From assembly GCF_026241105.1 (NCBI RefSeq), contig NZ_JAPFFT010000008.1:115844-179843 (forward strand): a DNA stretch of 64,000 bases, written 5' to 3'. The first letter of the stretch is position 1; each line of letters opens with the position of its first letter. Under the pieces are notes generated by a model that saw nothing but the letters and a program-made list of their open reading frames with translations, searched no databases and had not been told where the DNA came from. Below, one piece after another: positions 54,114 through 64,000 of the stretch. The translations under genes were made by a program, and so were the position numbers. The DNA comes from Arthrobacter rhizophilus. Its GTDB lineage: Bacteria; Actinomycetota; Actinomycetes; Actinomycetales; Micrococcaceae.

Positions 54114-55076
54114 TCAGCCGAGCGCCCGAGGATGCGCCGCAGCGTACACCTCTCGCAGGGTATCGGCGGTGACCAAGGTGTAGACCTGCGTGGTGGTCAC
54201 TGAGGCATGGCCCAGGAGCTCCTGGACAACACGGACGTCCGCACCGCCCTCAAGCAGATGCGTAGCAAACGAATGCCGGAGGGTGTGCGGGGAGACATCC
54301 TTGGTGATGTTGGCCTTCTCCGCTGCGGCCTTCAGAATTGTCCAGGCACTCTGCCTACTGATCCGCCCTCCGCGGGCGTTCAGGAACAGTGCCGGAGTGC
54401 CTTTTCCTTTGGCGGCCAACGCGGGCCTTCCGCGGACCACATAGGACCCGACGGCGCGAGCACCATAGGATCCCAGCGGCACCAGGCGCTCCTTGGAGCC
54501 CTTTCCGAAGAGCCGTACGATCGCGGGCCTATCGGCTTCCGCTTCGAGCGAGACATCGTCAACGTCAAGCCCCACAGCTTCGCTGATGCGGGCACCTGTG
54601 GAGTAGAGGAACTCCAGGAGTGCCCGGTCCCTCAGGCCGGTGGCGGTATCGGCACCGGCCGCTTCGAGGATCCGGGTCACTTCGCCGACGCTGATGGCCT
54701 TCGGCAGACGCCGGCCGGGCATTGGCGGGTGGACATCGCTGGCGGGGTCCGCCGTCGTCGTCCCCTCCAAAGCCCAAAACTTGTGGAGCCCGCGGACGGC
54801 AACCACGGTGCGCGCCGCAGAGCGGACGCCCAGCGTGGCGCCACCATCCGAGCCGTCGGCGAGGGCCTGCACAAAGGCGGTGACGTCGTGGCGGGAGATG
54901 CTGCCTGGTTTGTCGACGCCGGAGGCGGCCAGGAAGTTCGAATAGCGGGACAGATCCCGGCGGTAGGCGGACAACGTGTTGCTTGCGAGGCCGCGTTCCA
55001 CGCCAAGGTGCTGCAGGTAGTCCGTGACGGCCCGGTCAATGGCAGTTTGAATCCGGGCTTCCGCTAGCTGCGGCAT
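54114..55076 (-). CDS. xerD: Site-specific tyrosine recombinase XerD
   Basis: 320-residue recombinase that resolves chromosome dimers at dif together with XerC. N-terminal SAM-like DNA-binding domain ([27 protein letters not shown]), then the catalytic set: Arg in [12 protein letters not shown], Lys in [15 protein letters not shown], the GH pair in [14 protein letters not shown] with nucleophile Tyr. Not a phage integrase by length or context: it follows NUDIX and pyrG as in Rv1699-Rv1701. The ATG at 55076 is 2 bases after the NUDIX stop; the frame upstream of it is open but belongs to the NUDIX gene region. Confidence 0.95.
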   Translation of the reverse strand: MPQLAEARIQTAIDRAVTDYLQHLGVERGLASNTLSAYRRDLSRYSNFLAASGVDKPGSISRHDVTAFVQALADGSDGGATLGVRSAARTVVAVRGLHKFWALEGTTTADPASDVHPPMPGRRLPKAISVGEVTRILEAAGADTATGLRDRALLEFLYSTGARISEAVGLDVDDVSLEAEADRPAIVRLFGKGSKERLVPLGSYGARAVGSYVVRGRPALAAKGKGTPALFLNARGGRISRQSAWTILKAAAEKANITKDVSPHTLRHSFATHLLEGGADVRVVQELLGHASVTTTQVYTLVTADTLREVYAAAHPRALG

Positions 55077-55078
55077 GG

Positions 55079-55741
55079 TCAGCGTTGGCTCGGGTGGGCT
55101 GGCCAGGGGGCATGGGCCGGGCGCAGGCTCCTGAAGCCGTCGGCGCGTGCGGCTGCGGCGGCGAGGATCCCGACGACGGCGGACGGGTTGTGAAGACGGC
55201 CTTCCAGCACTGCCACAACAGCCTCGTCGAGAGGTACCCACACCAGCTCGATTTCGGATTCCTCCTCCGTGCGGACGTGGCGTTCGGCCTCGGGCACGTC
55301 TCCCAGTCCCCGCGCCAGATAGATTCGGATCGCCTCGCTCGAGGATCCGGGCGAATTGAAGAAGTCCACCAGGACGTTCCACGTGGCGGCCGTAAGATCG
55401 GCTTCCTCGGCCAACTCCCGGGCCGCACCCACCACAAAGTCTTCTCCGGCCACGTCGAGAAGCCCGGCGGGAATCTCCCACAGATCCATGCCGACCGGGT
55501 GGCGATATTGCTTGAGCAACAGGATTTCGCCGTCGACATTCATCGGCAACACCGCGACGGCGCCAGGATGGTCAATGTAGTCGCGAACCAAAGTACCGGT
55601 ATCTTCGCCCAGCTCGAAGGCGTCGCTGACGACGTCCCAAATGCGGCCTTCGTAGACCTTGTTGGACGACAAAAGACGGCGCGGGCTCGGCATGTCCGAA
55701 ACCTTCCGAAAAGTACTGGGGGTTTCAGAAATACCGGGCAT
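55079..55741 (-). CDS. NUDIX hydrolase, ADP-ribose pyrophosphatase type
   Basis: 220 residues. The Nudix box is [25 protein letters not shown], and [20 protein letters not shown] is characteristic of ADP-ribose pyrophosphatases. Counterpart of Rv1700. Starts 27 bases after pyrG with AAGGACGGCGCG before the ATG and is followed by xerD after 2 bases. Confidence 0.92.
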   Translation of the reverse strand: MPGISETPSTFRKVSDMPSPRRLLSSNKVYEGRIWDVVSDAFELGEDTGTLVRDYIDHPGAVAVLPMNVDGEILLLKQYRHPVGMDLWEIPAGLLDVAGEDFVVGAARELAEEADLTAATWNVLVDFFNSPGSSSEAIRIYLARGLGDVPEAERHVRTEEESEIELVWVPLDEAVVAVLEGRLHNPSAVVGILAAAAARADGFRSLRPAHAPWPAHPSQR

Positions 55742-55768
55742 CGCGCCGTCCTTCGTTTGTGTGAGCGA

Positions 55769-57703
<1,935 letters not shown>

Positions 57704-57723
57704 CTACAGCTGGAGCTGGCCGG

Positions 57724-59463
57724 CTAGGCCTGCTGGGGTAGAAGCTTGGCGTCGTCCAGCAATTCCTGGGCATGCGCACGCGCGGACTCCGAGTCTTCCT
57801 GCCCCGCCAGCATCCGGGCAAGCTCCTTCACGCGTTCTTCGTCATCGAGGAGTTGGACGTCGCTGGACGTGAAGCCAGTGGCGGTCTTACCGTCGCTCCC
57901 CCTGACTGAGGTCTTGGTGACACGGATGTGCTGGTCCGCGAACGCGGCGACCTGCGGCAGATGGGTTACCACCAGCACCTGGACGTGGCGCGCCAGCATG
58001 GCGAGCCGGCGTCCAATCTCGACAGCCGCACGCCCACCTACTCCGGCATCCACTTCGTCAAAGACGAACGTCGGCACGGGGTCCACAGCGGCAAGGACCA
58101 CCTCGATGGCGAGCATGACCCGGGACAATTCACCACCGGACGCTCCCTTGCCGAGAGGACGGGCAGGGGCCCCTGAGTGGGGCTGCAGCAGGAAAGAGAT
58201 GTCGTCGACGCCGTGCGGCCCCAACTGCCCTCCACTGTCTACCTCGATCACCAGGGTGGCGTCGGCCATCGCAAGGGCGGTGAGTTCCGCACTCACGCGC
58301 GCGGCAAGGTCCTTGGCGGCCTTCGACCGCGACTTGGAGATCCGTGCGGCCTGCTTCCGCAGTGTGGACTCTGCGGCAGTCACCTCAGCGTCGAGGGCTT
58401 CGATCCTGCTGGAGTCGTCCTGCAGTTCGTCCAGCCGGATCCTTGAGGCTTCGGCCCATTCGAGCACCTCATCGACGCTCGGGGCGTACTTCCGGATGAG
58501 TTTGGCCAGCGCCCCACGCCTGTCCTCAATCTCTGCAAGGCGTTCCGGGCCTTCGGAGTCCAAGGAGGCCTGGTAGCTGGAGAGCTCCGCCGCGATGTCG
58601 TTGATGAGGAAACCAATCTCGGCGAGCCGCGTGGCCGCTCCCGCCAAGGCTTCGTCATGCTCGGAAACCTGTTCCAAGGTCCGTTTGGCCGAGTCGATCA
58701 GAGTCGTGGCATCGGCCGTTTCGCCGAATTCCTCCGAGATCAGAGCTTCATGTGCTGCCGCGGCGGCAATCCGGAGCTCTTCGACGTTGGCCAGTTTCAT
58801 TGCCTCGGCCTTGAGGGAATCGTCCTCTCCCGGCTGGGGGTCGACGTCGTCGATTTCCTGGAGCGCGACGGCCAGCGATTCCGCCTCCCGTAGCCTTTCC
58901 CGGGCCTCGCTTCGGAGGGTATCGAGTTCCCCCTGGCTGGACTTCCAATGACTGTAAAGGTCCTGATACTCAGTGAGCGCCGCGCCGAGGTCCGCCCCGG
59001 CGAAACGGTCCAGTGCGTGACGTTGCGCCACGGCACCCTTGAGCCGGATCTGGTCCGACTGGCCATGCACCACCACCAGGCTTTCGCCAAGTTCTGCCAG
59101 GACGCCCACGGGCGCCGACCGGCCGCCAACGAAGGCACGGCTGCGGCCGTCCGCGCCCACGGTGCGGGCCAGCAAGAGCTGAGTGCCGCCGTCGTACTCT
59201 TCTGCGTCGCCGCCGGCCTCCACAGCCCGTTCCACGGCGGCGTGCGCCGGATCAAGCAAGAGCCGAGCCTCCGCGGAGGCTGACTTGGCGCCGGAGCGTA
59301 CCGCACCGGCGTCGGACCGTGCTCCCAAGAGGAGGCCGACGGCGGTGACCACCATGGTCTTGCCAGCGCCGGTTTCACCCGTGACGACGCTCAGGCCGGG
59401 CCCCAACGGCAACGTGGCGTCGGTGATGACGCCGAGATCACGGATCCGGAGTTCCTCGATCAT
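57724..59463 (-). CDS. recN: DNA repair protein RecN
   Basis: SMC-like ATPase for double-strand-break repair; 579 residues. Walker A GETGAGKTMVV near the N-terminus, a long coiled-coil middle, then the ABC signature GASGGELSRVMLAIEVVL and Walker B TFVFDEVDAGVGG. It follows nadK by 3 bases, as in the tlyA-nadK-recN order of other Actinobacteria. No obvious LexA box upstream, consistent with transcription from the tlyA side. Confidence 0.96.
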   Translation of the reverse strand: MIEELRIRDLGVITDATLPLGPGLSVVTGETGAGKTMVVTAVGLLLGARSDAGAVRSGAKSASAEARLLLDPAHAAVERAVEAGGDAEEYDGGTQLLLARTVGADGRSRAFVGGRSAPVGVLAELGESLVVVHGQSDQIRLKGAVAQRHALDRFAGADLGAALTEYQDLYSHWKSSQGELDTLRSEARERLREAESLAVALQEIDDVDPQPGEDDSLKAEAMKLANVEELRIAAAAAHEALISEEFGETADATTLIDSAKRTLEQVSEHDEALAGAATRLAEIGFLINDIAAELSSYQASLDSEGPERLAEIEDRRGALAKLIRKYAPSVDEVLEWAEASRIRLDELQDDSSRIEALDAEVTAAESTLRKQAARISKSRSKAAKDLAARVSAELTALAMADATLVIEVDSGGQLGPHGVDDISFLLQPHSGAPARPLGKGASGGELSRVMLAIEVVLAAVDPVPTFVFDEVDAGVGGRAAVEIGRRLAMLARHVQVLVVTHLPQVAAFADQHIRVTKTSVRGSDGKTATGFTSSDVQLLDDEERVKELARMLAGQEDSESARAHAQELLDDAKLLPQQA

Positions 59464-59466
59464 GGT

Positions 59467-60489
59467 TTACATCTCCTTGGTGGGATCGGCCGCTCTGCCT
59501 GTCCGCACGTCCTGGGGCGTCGGCAAAGGGCTGGGCTTGAAAGTCCTGACCACGGGGGTAGGACCGGTGTGGATGTCCGCCGAACGGGGTGCCGGGCCCC
59601 GCCAGCCGTGGATGGGGAGCTCGAACTTCCGGACGAGTCGTGCGGAAAACGGAGTCTGGTGGGTGCGGGCAAGCCGCACGGGCCGCGTGGACCGGGTCAC
59701 TTCGACCCGGGCGCCCGGCGGCAGGTCCACGGAGCGTCGACCATCGCACCAAAGCACGCCTTGGGCGTCCGTGCGGGTGAGTATCTCCACGGCAAGCCTG
59801 GACCGCGGTGAAACGACGAGGGGTTTCGCGAAGAGGGCATGGGCGCTGATGGGCACGATCACCAAGGCTTCCACCTCAGGCCACACCACCGGCCCGCCGG
59901 AAGAGAAAGCGTAGGCCGTGGAACCGGTGGGAGTAGCGAGCACAACCCCGTCGCAGCCAAAGGACGTCAGTGGACGTTCATCCACTTCGGTCACTACTTC
60001 GATCATGCGCTCCCGGTCAGCCTTTTCAATAGCGGCTTCGTTGAGGGCCCAGGTATGCCAGATCTTCTGGCCACGGACCCACACCTGGACATCGATGGTC
60101 ATGCGCTCTTCCACGGTATATTCGCGGCTGGCGATCCACTCAACGGTCTGGGCAAGATCGGCCCGCTCGCTCTCGGCAAGGAAGCCGACATGTCCAAGGT
60201 TGACACCCAGCAGGGGAACGTCAACATTGCGGACCAGCTCAGCGGCGCGCAGGATGGTGCCGTCGCCACCAAGAACCATGACGAGTTCGACGTCCTCCAA
60301 CCGGACATCCTCGTGGAGGATTTCGATCGGCTTGTCCACAACACCGTAGAACCGTTCGATGTCGTCCAGTTCCGATTTCTGCATCACGGGAATCAGACCT
60401 GAGTAGTGGAGCTGCCCGCAGGCATCCCAAGCCGCGCGAAGGGAGTCCTCACGCCCGGTGTGGGCAAGGACCAAAACGCGCCTGCTCAT
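59467..60489 (-). CDS. nadK: NAD kinase
   Basis: 340-residue enzyme that phosphorylates NAD+ to NADP+. The GGDGTILRAAEL motif and NE...DG/TGSTAYAFSSGGP segments are conserved. The last 40 residues are a variable Pro-rich tail. It starts 13 bases after tlyA and ends 3 before recN. Confidence 0.96.
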   Translation of the reverse strand: MSRRVLVLAHTGREDSLRAAWDACGQLHYSGLIPVMQKSELDDIERFYGVVDKPIEILHEDVRLEDVELVMVLGGDGTILRAAELVRNVDVPLLGVNLGHVGFLAESERADLAQTVEWIASREYTVEERMTIDVQVWVRGQKIWHTWALNEAAIEKADRERMIEVVTEVDERPLTSFGCDGVVLATPTGSTAYAFSSGGPVVWPEVEALVIVPISAHALFAKPLVVSPRSRLAVEILTRTDAQGVLWCDGRRSVDLPPGARVEVTRSTRPVRLARTHQTPFSARLVRKFELPIHGWRGPAPRSADIHTGPTPVVRTFKPSPLPTPQDVRTGRAADPTKEM

Positions 60490-60502
60490 GGTGTTCTGCT
60501 TT

Positions 60503-61315
60503 CTAGTGGGTGGTCCAGATTCGTTCCATCAGTGCAGCAACTTCCTCGTCCCGCTCTTCGATCTTAGGCAAGTCCGCCTGAATCCTGCGTCTTATCCACA
60601 GGAAGTACTCCACATTTCCGTCCTGGCCCGGCAAGGGGCTCGGTGCCAGGTCGCAGAGTTCAAGCCCGGCGTCCACGGCCGCCTTGGCAACCTGGGCTAC
60701 AGCCCGTCGCCGTTCATGATCGGATGTGACCACGCCTGTGCGGCTCAGCCGTTCCTTGCCAACCTCGAATTGTGGCTTCACCATGAGCACAAGGTCTCCC
60801 CCGGGTTCCGTGCATGCCGCGAGCGGGTGCAGAACCAGGGTGAGGGAAATGAAGGACAGGTCCGCCACAGTGAGCGCGGCCGGGCCGCCGATTTGTTCCG
60901 GAGTCATATAGCGGACGTTGAGGCCCTCGTGGACGGCGACGCGCGGATCGTTCCGCAAGGACGGCACCAACTGGTCATGCCCGACGTCGACCGCCACCAC
61001 CTGCGCGGCACCTCGCCGGAGCAGCACGTCCGTAAAGCCGCCGGTGGAGGCTCCGGCGTCGAGGCACCGTTTTCCCTCCACGACGACGGAAAGGAACGCC
61101 GCCAGGGCTCCGGCCAGTTTATGGCCGGCGCGGCTGACATAAATGTCCTCGGCATGGGCTTGGACATCAAGTTCGGTCGCTTCGGAGATCTGTTGTGCCG
61201 CCTTGGCGAGAACGCTGCCCCTGGAGCTGACTTTTCCGTCAGCAATGAGTTTCGCGGCATGGGTCCGCGATCTCGCCAATCCCCGGGTGACGAGTTCCTG
61301 GTCGAGTCTGGCCAT
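60503..61315 (-). CDS. tlyA: 16S/23S rRNA 2'-O-methyltransferase TlyA (hemolysin A family)
   Basis: 270 residues: N-terminal S4 domain (RLDQELVTRGLARSRTHAAKLIADGKV) and an FtsJ-like methyltransferase fold with CLDAGASTGGFTDVLL and AVDVGHDQL. Homologues methylate 16S C1409 and 23S C1920 and their loss gives capreomycin resistance. Followed closely by nadK and recN. Confidence 0.94.
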   Translation of the reverse strand: MARLDQELVTRGLARSRTHAAKLIADGKVSSRGSVLAKAAQQISEATELDVQAHAEDIYVSRAGHKLAGALAAFLSVVVEGKRCLDAGASTGGFTDVLLRRGAAQVVAVDVGHDQLVPSLRNDPRVAVHEGLNVRYMTPEQIGGPAALTVADLSFISLTLVLHPLAACTEPGGDLVLMVKPQFEVGKERLSRTGVVTSDHERRRAVAQVAKAAVDAGLELCDLAPSPLPGQDGNVEYFLWIRRRIQADLPKIEERDEEVAALMERIWTTH

Positions 61316-61317
61316 GC

Positions 61318-61542
61318 TCAGCGTTCTTCGGCGTCGAGGGCCGCCATCAAGGAGTCGTGGATCTCGGCGTACATGCCGCTGTGCTCGGCCACCGGCAGGG
61401 ACGGGATGTCTGCCAGCCGTTCCAGGGTCGAGTCCACGGCTGCATCACCGATCGGGGCAGTGTCGTCCGGCCATGGAGCATCGTGCGGTTCGGCGCCGCT
61501 CAGTTCGACGGCACTCTCCGTGAGATCGTTCAACTCGCTCAT
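61318..61542 (-). CDS. Small conserved acidic protein (Rv1693-like position)
   Basis: 74 acidic residues with no transmembrane segment and no recognised domain; PSLPVAEHSGMYAEIHDSLMAALD is the most conserved-looking part. It fills the slot between the HAD phosphatase and tlyA that M. tuberculosis Rv1693 occupies, with gaps of 9 and 2 bases, so it is a genuine operon member. Function unknown. Confidence 0.75.
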   Translation of the reverse strand: MSELNDLTESAVELSGAEPHDAPWPDDTAPIGDAAVDSTLERLADIPSLPVAEHSGMYAEIHDSLMAALDAEER

Positions 61543-61551
61543 TGCACCAGT

Positions 61552-62541
61552 CTAGTTTTCCAGCCATTTGAGCCGCGGCGATGTAGCCTCTGCCGCGTCC
61601 GGGTTGGCGGCCCACCAGGCTGCACACGCAGCACGCCAGGCGTCCAGGTCCTTCTCGGACCCGGAGATGGTGATCAGGCCATCTTGGACCTCGGCAGTTG
61701 CCTTTCCGCAACGGAACGTGCTGTCTTCCTCGACGATCTCGGGGTACGGCTCGTACAGTTCAGTGAGATCAGCCAGCAAGTAGCCCGGGCGTTCCGAACT
61801 GCGTGCAGCAAGGATGGACTCGGGCGTGTCGACGCCGGTGAGGACCGCCGCCGTCGCGAAGCCGGCACGATTGCCGCCGAGGATATCGGTGTCCAGACGG
61901 TCGCCGACGACGATCGGGCGCTCGGACTTCAGCCGCCGCGCAGCGGAGTGAAATAGAGGAGCTTCGGGCTTGCCTGCGACTCGCGGTTGCTTGCCCGTGG
62001 CAGACGCGACGGCGGCTACCAGGGTCCCGTTTCCGGGTGCAATGCCGCGGGCTTGGGGAATGGACATGTCCGTATTTGTGGCGACCCAAAGGGCACCCGA
62101 AGCAACAACGTAGGACGCCTCGGCCAAGTCCTTCCACGCGATTTCCGGATTGAAGCCCTGGACTACCGCCACGGGCTTCTCTTCGGCGCTGTGGACCGGC
62201 GTGAGGCCAACGAGTTCTATTTCGTGAGCCAACGCCGCGCTACCAGTGATCATCACGCGTGATCCGGGAGCCAGGAGACCGGCGAGAAGGTCGCCGGCGG
62301 CCTGCGAAGAGCTGACCACCTGATTGTCCTCAGCCGGTGCCCCAAGCTCACGAAGATGCGCCGCAACCTGGGCAGGGGTGCGCGAAGCGTTGTTGGTTAC
62401 ATACCCAAGCCGCACCCCAACCGACTCAAGCCGCTGCAGGGACTCCACCGCGCCAGGAATGGCGTGGGGGCCCGCGTAGACAACTCCGTCCAGATCGGAC
62501 AGAACTGCGTCAAAACGTGAAACCAGTGAGGCCTCAGTCAT
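61552..62541 (-). CDS. HAD-superfamily phosphatase (NagD/glycerol-3-phosphate phosphatase type)
   Basis: 329 residues. Motif I DLDGVVYAG, GYVTNNASRTPAQVAAHL, and motif III/IV VVGDRLDTDILGGNRAG define the C2-cap HAD group; the mycobacterial homologue Rv1692 is a glycerol-3-phosphate phosphatase, so that activity is plausible. The C-terminal 70 residues form an extra small domain. ATG at 62541 overlaps the TPR gene stop by 8 bases; a longer frame upstream lies in the TPR gene. Confidence 0.9.
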   Translation of the reverse strand: MTEASLVSRFDAVLSDLDGVVYAGPHAIPGAVESLQRLESVGVRLGYVTNNASRTPAQVAAHLRELGAPAEDNQVVSSSQAAGDLLAGLLAPGSRVMITGSAALAHEIELVGLTPVHSAEEKPVAVVQGFNPEIAWKDLAEASYVVASGALWVATNTDMSIPQARGIAPGNGTLVAAVASATGKQPRVAGKPEAPLFHSAARRLKSERPIVVGDRLDTDILGGNRAGFATAAVLTGVDTPESILAARSSERPGYLLADLTELYEPYPEIVEEDSTFRCGKATAEVQDGLITISGSEKDLDAWRAACAAWWAANPDAAEATSPRLKWLEN

Positions 62542-64000
62542 TCTTGGTCTCTTCGCCGTCCCCGGAAGCCTTTTCGTGGTCTTCGTCTGCTTCGTCTTCC
62601 TCGGCGGAATCGGGGTCCGATTCGGCGTCATCGGACTCGAAGTAGTCAGACTCGACATCATCGAGTTCCACTTCGTGCTGTTCCGAGTCTTCAGAATCGA
62701 TGACCGTCTCCGCGCGTACCGGCGCAGCCTCTGTGCTCGACTCTTCAGCTCGTTCGGTGCCCTCCTCGAAGTTCCGGAAGCGGGGCTTGGGAGCTTCGCG
62801 CTCGTCGCCTTCGCCGAGGTCGATAATGTCCGGGTCTTCGAACTCTCCTACGCCGAGGGCATTTTCCGCAACGACTGCCTGGCGCTGCCACTTGTCGGCC
62901 TCCCCTGCACGGCCCACGGCCGTCAGGGCGTTAGCGTAAGCACGGAACAGGCGCGGGCTGTAGGAGAAGGCGCGGTTGATGTCGAGCTGGATGATCTCCA
63001 GCTCCGCCACGGCGGCGTCCAACTGGCCAAGGTCGGTCCTGGCTCCGGAGGCCACAATTGCGAGTTCAACCTTGCCAGGGGCATCGAGATCCTGGGCTTC
63101 GGGAGAACGGACGACATCCAGCGCGCGGTCCGGTCGCCCCAGACCGCGTTCGCAGTCAGCCATGAGCGGCAAATGGACGTTGGATCCGCTGATCCGACGG
63201 TAGGTGCGGAATTCGCGAAGCGCCTCGCCATAGTGTCCGGCAGCGTAGGCGGTCAGGCCCACGGCTTCACGGACAGCTGCCAAGCGTCCACCACGGCGGC
63301 TTGCAGCCAGGGCGTGCTGGAAGGACAGTTCAGGGTCGATATCGATGAGCCGGCCGGCCATGACGAGGTGCTTGGAAACCCATTCGGCATTTGTGCCTTC
63401 AAGGGTCTTGATCTGGTGCTTGGTGACCCGGTCGAGCTCCTGGCCCGTAACGTCGTCGTCGATCTCGGGGGAACGCTCGCGGTCCGGGCGGTTGGCGCTG
63501 CGCAGATCCGCCGCGTTCGGAACCCTTGCGGGACGCTCTTCCCAGGATCCGCCGCCGAAGCTACGTCCCTCGGCACGCGGGCCATCGAACTTGCGGGGAC
63601 CGCGCTCAGGGCGATCGCCGAAGCTGCGGCGCTCTCCGTCGCCTTCACGGCGCGGGCGATCGCCGAACGGCTTGCGGTCACGGTCGCCAAAGCTCGGACG
63701 CGCGTCGCCTTCACGACGCGGACGATCACCATAAGGCTTGCGATCGCGGTCACCAAAGCTGCGGCGCTCACCGTCGCCGGCTGGCTTACGATCGCCGAAC
63801 GGCTTGCGATCGCGATCGCCAAAGCTCGGGCGGGCATCGCGCTCACCGCGCGGACGGTCACCATAAGGCTTGCGATCGCGGTCACCAAAGCTCGGACGCG
63901 CATCGCCTTCACGACGCGGACGGTCACCATAAGGCTTGCGATCGCGGTCACCAAAGCTGCGGCGCTCACCGTCGCCGGCTGGCTTACGATCGCCGAACGG
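62534..64000 (-). CDS. TPR-type protein with repetitive Arg/Asp-rich N-terminus, 5' end outside the window
   Basis: At least 489 codons, open to the window edge, so the start is not seen. The C-terminal half (LQAAVVDAWQLS-type frames excluded) reads VTGQELDRVTKHQIKTLEG, then helical tetratricopeptide-like repeats (ALRVVRSPEAQDL, ELEIIQLDINRAFSYSPRLFRAYANAL) and a strongly acidic tail. The N-terminal part consists of 22-residue units such as PYGDRPRREGDARPSF plus GDRDRK. Counterpart by position of Rv1691. Function unknown; the charged repeats suggest RNA or protein binding. Confidence 0.85.
   Translation of the reverse strand, partial: PFGDRKPAGDGERRSFGDRDRKPYGDRPRREGDARPSFGDRDRKPYGDRPRGERDARPSFGDRDRKPFGDRKPAGDGERRSFGDRDRKPYGDRPRREGDARPSFGDRDRKPFGDRPRREGDGERRSFGDRPERGPRKFDGPRAEGRSFGGGSWEERPARVPNAADLRSANRPDRERSPEIDDDVTGQELDRVTKHQIKTLEGTNAEWVSKHLVMAGRLIDIDPELSFQHALAASRRGGRLAAVREAVGLTAYAAGHYGEALREFRTYRRISGSNVHLPLMADCERGLGRPDRALDVVRSPEAQDLDAPGKVELAIVASGARTDLGQLDAAVAELEIIQLDINRAFSYSPRLFRAYANALTAVGRAGEADKWQRQAVVAENALGVGEFEDPDIIDLGEGDEREAPKPRFRNFEEGTERAEESSTEAAPVRAETVIDSEDSEQHEVELDDVESDYFESDDAESDPDSAEEDEADEDHEKASGDGEETKND
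63604..64000. repeat. 66-bp tandem coding repeats in the TPR gene
   Basis: The anchor GCTTGCG (plus strand) recurs at 63670, 63736, 63802, 63868, 63934 and begins again at 64000: exactly 66 bases each, i.e. 22 codons. Two unit types alternate, one encoding GDRPRREGDARPSF and one GDRKPAGDGERRSF. The array continues beyond the window. Confidence 0.85.

Noticed and set aside
54114..55076. Integrase of a mobile island
   Set aside because: Length, motifs and neighbours identify chromosomal XerD; there is no attachment site or phage gene nearby.
54114..55481. Longer xerD reading frame
   Set aside because: The extra 135 codons lie over the NUDIX gene in another frame; ATG 55076 gives the normal XerD N-terminus.
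63604..64000. CRISPR-like array
   Set aside because: Repeats are contiguous 66-bp coding units in frame with a long protein, without unique spacers or cas genes.

Overview
The window comes from a high-GC actinobacterium of the Arthrobacter type (Micrococcaceae). The evidence is dense, mostly leading-strand-like operons with GTG/TTG starts and strong AGGAGG sites, a MurE whose substrate motif is not the meso-DAP form, and gene order matching conserved actinobacterial blocks known from Mycobacterium tuberculosis and Corynebacterium. Nearly everything is chromosomal core. There is no phage, plasmid, CRISPR array, intact insertion sequence or rRNA; one tRNA (Pro, GGG) is present.

Layout. 1-6.9 kb (minus): the start of the division/cell-wall cluster, mraZ-rsmH-ftsL-like-ftsI-murE-murF (murF cut by the window edge), with MraZ boxes over the mraZ promoter, then a DUF3040 membrane protein. 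7-19.4 kb: dinB, a lipoprotein coupled to a polyprenyl diphosphate synthase, an Rv2175c-like DNA-binding protein, a secreted LysM/transglycosylase, a PASTA Ser/Thr kinase and a class II DAHP synthase (the Rv2173-Rv2178 neighbourhood), then an acyltransferase, an esterase and a ROK glucokinase. 19.5-32.7 kb: a long-chain acyl-CoA ligase behind a palindromic operator, pyruvate carboxylase, a ParA-like ATPase, the conserved gcvH-garA/odhI-ftsR-DUF151-MerR group (Rv1826-Rv1830), a divergent Fpg-family protein, an MFS/MarR divergent pair and a YjdM zinc-ribbon protein.

32.7-33.6 kb is a gene-poor stretch with three unrelated repeat arrangements beside the tRNA-Pro gene. 33.7-41.9 kb (minus) holds der, plsC, cmk, tyrA, an RluB-type pseudouridine synthase, scpB, scpA and parA (order of Rv1713-Rv1708). 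41.9-54.1 kb is accessory and interrupts the conserved block: a dicarboxylate symporter with a divergent CitA/DcuS-type two-component system, a GntR-prpD-prpB-prpC operon for propionate use by the methylcitrate route, then an ECF sigma factor with a linked membrane protein, a paralogue of that protein, a NUDIX enzyme and a 153-bp inverted-repeat-bounded element with a truncated second copy. 54.1-64 kb (minus) resumes the conserved block: xerD, NUDIX, pyrG, recN, nadK, tlyA, a small protein, a HAD phosphatase and a TPR-type protein with 66-bp coding repeats that runs off the window.

Functionally the window links envelope growth (dcw genes, PASTA kinase, LysM enzyme, MerR division regulators), chromosome maintenance (scpAB, parA, xerD, recN, dinB) and carbon entry around pyruvate, propionate and C4-dicarboxylates. 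The most unusual features are non-coding: the 153-bp element, the repeat-rich 32.7-33.5 kb stretch, and several clean operator-like palindromes or tandem repeats.
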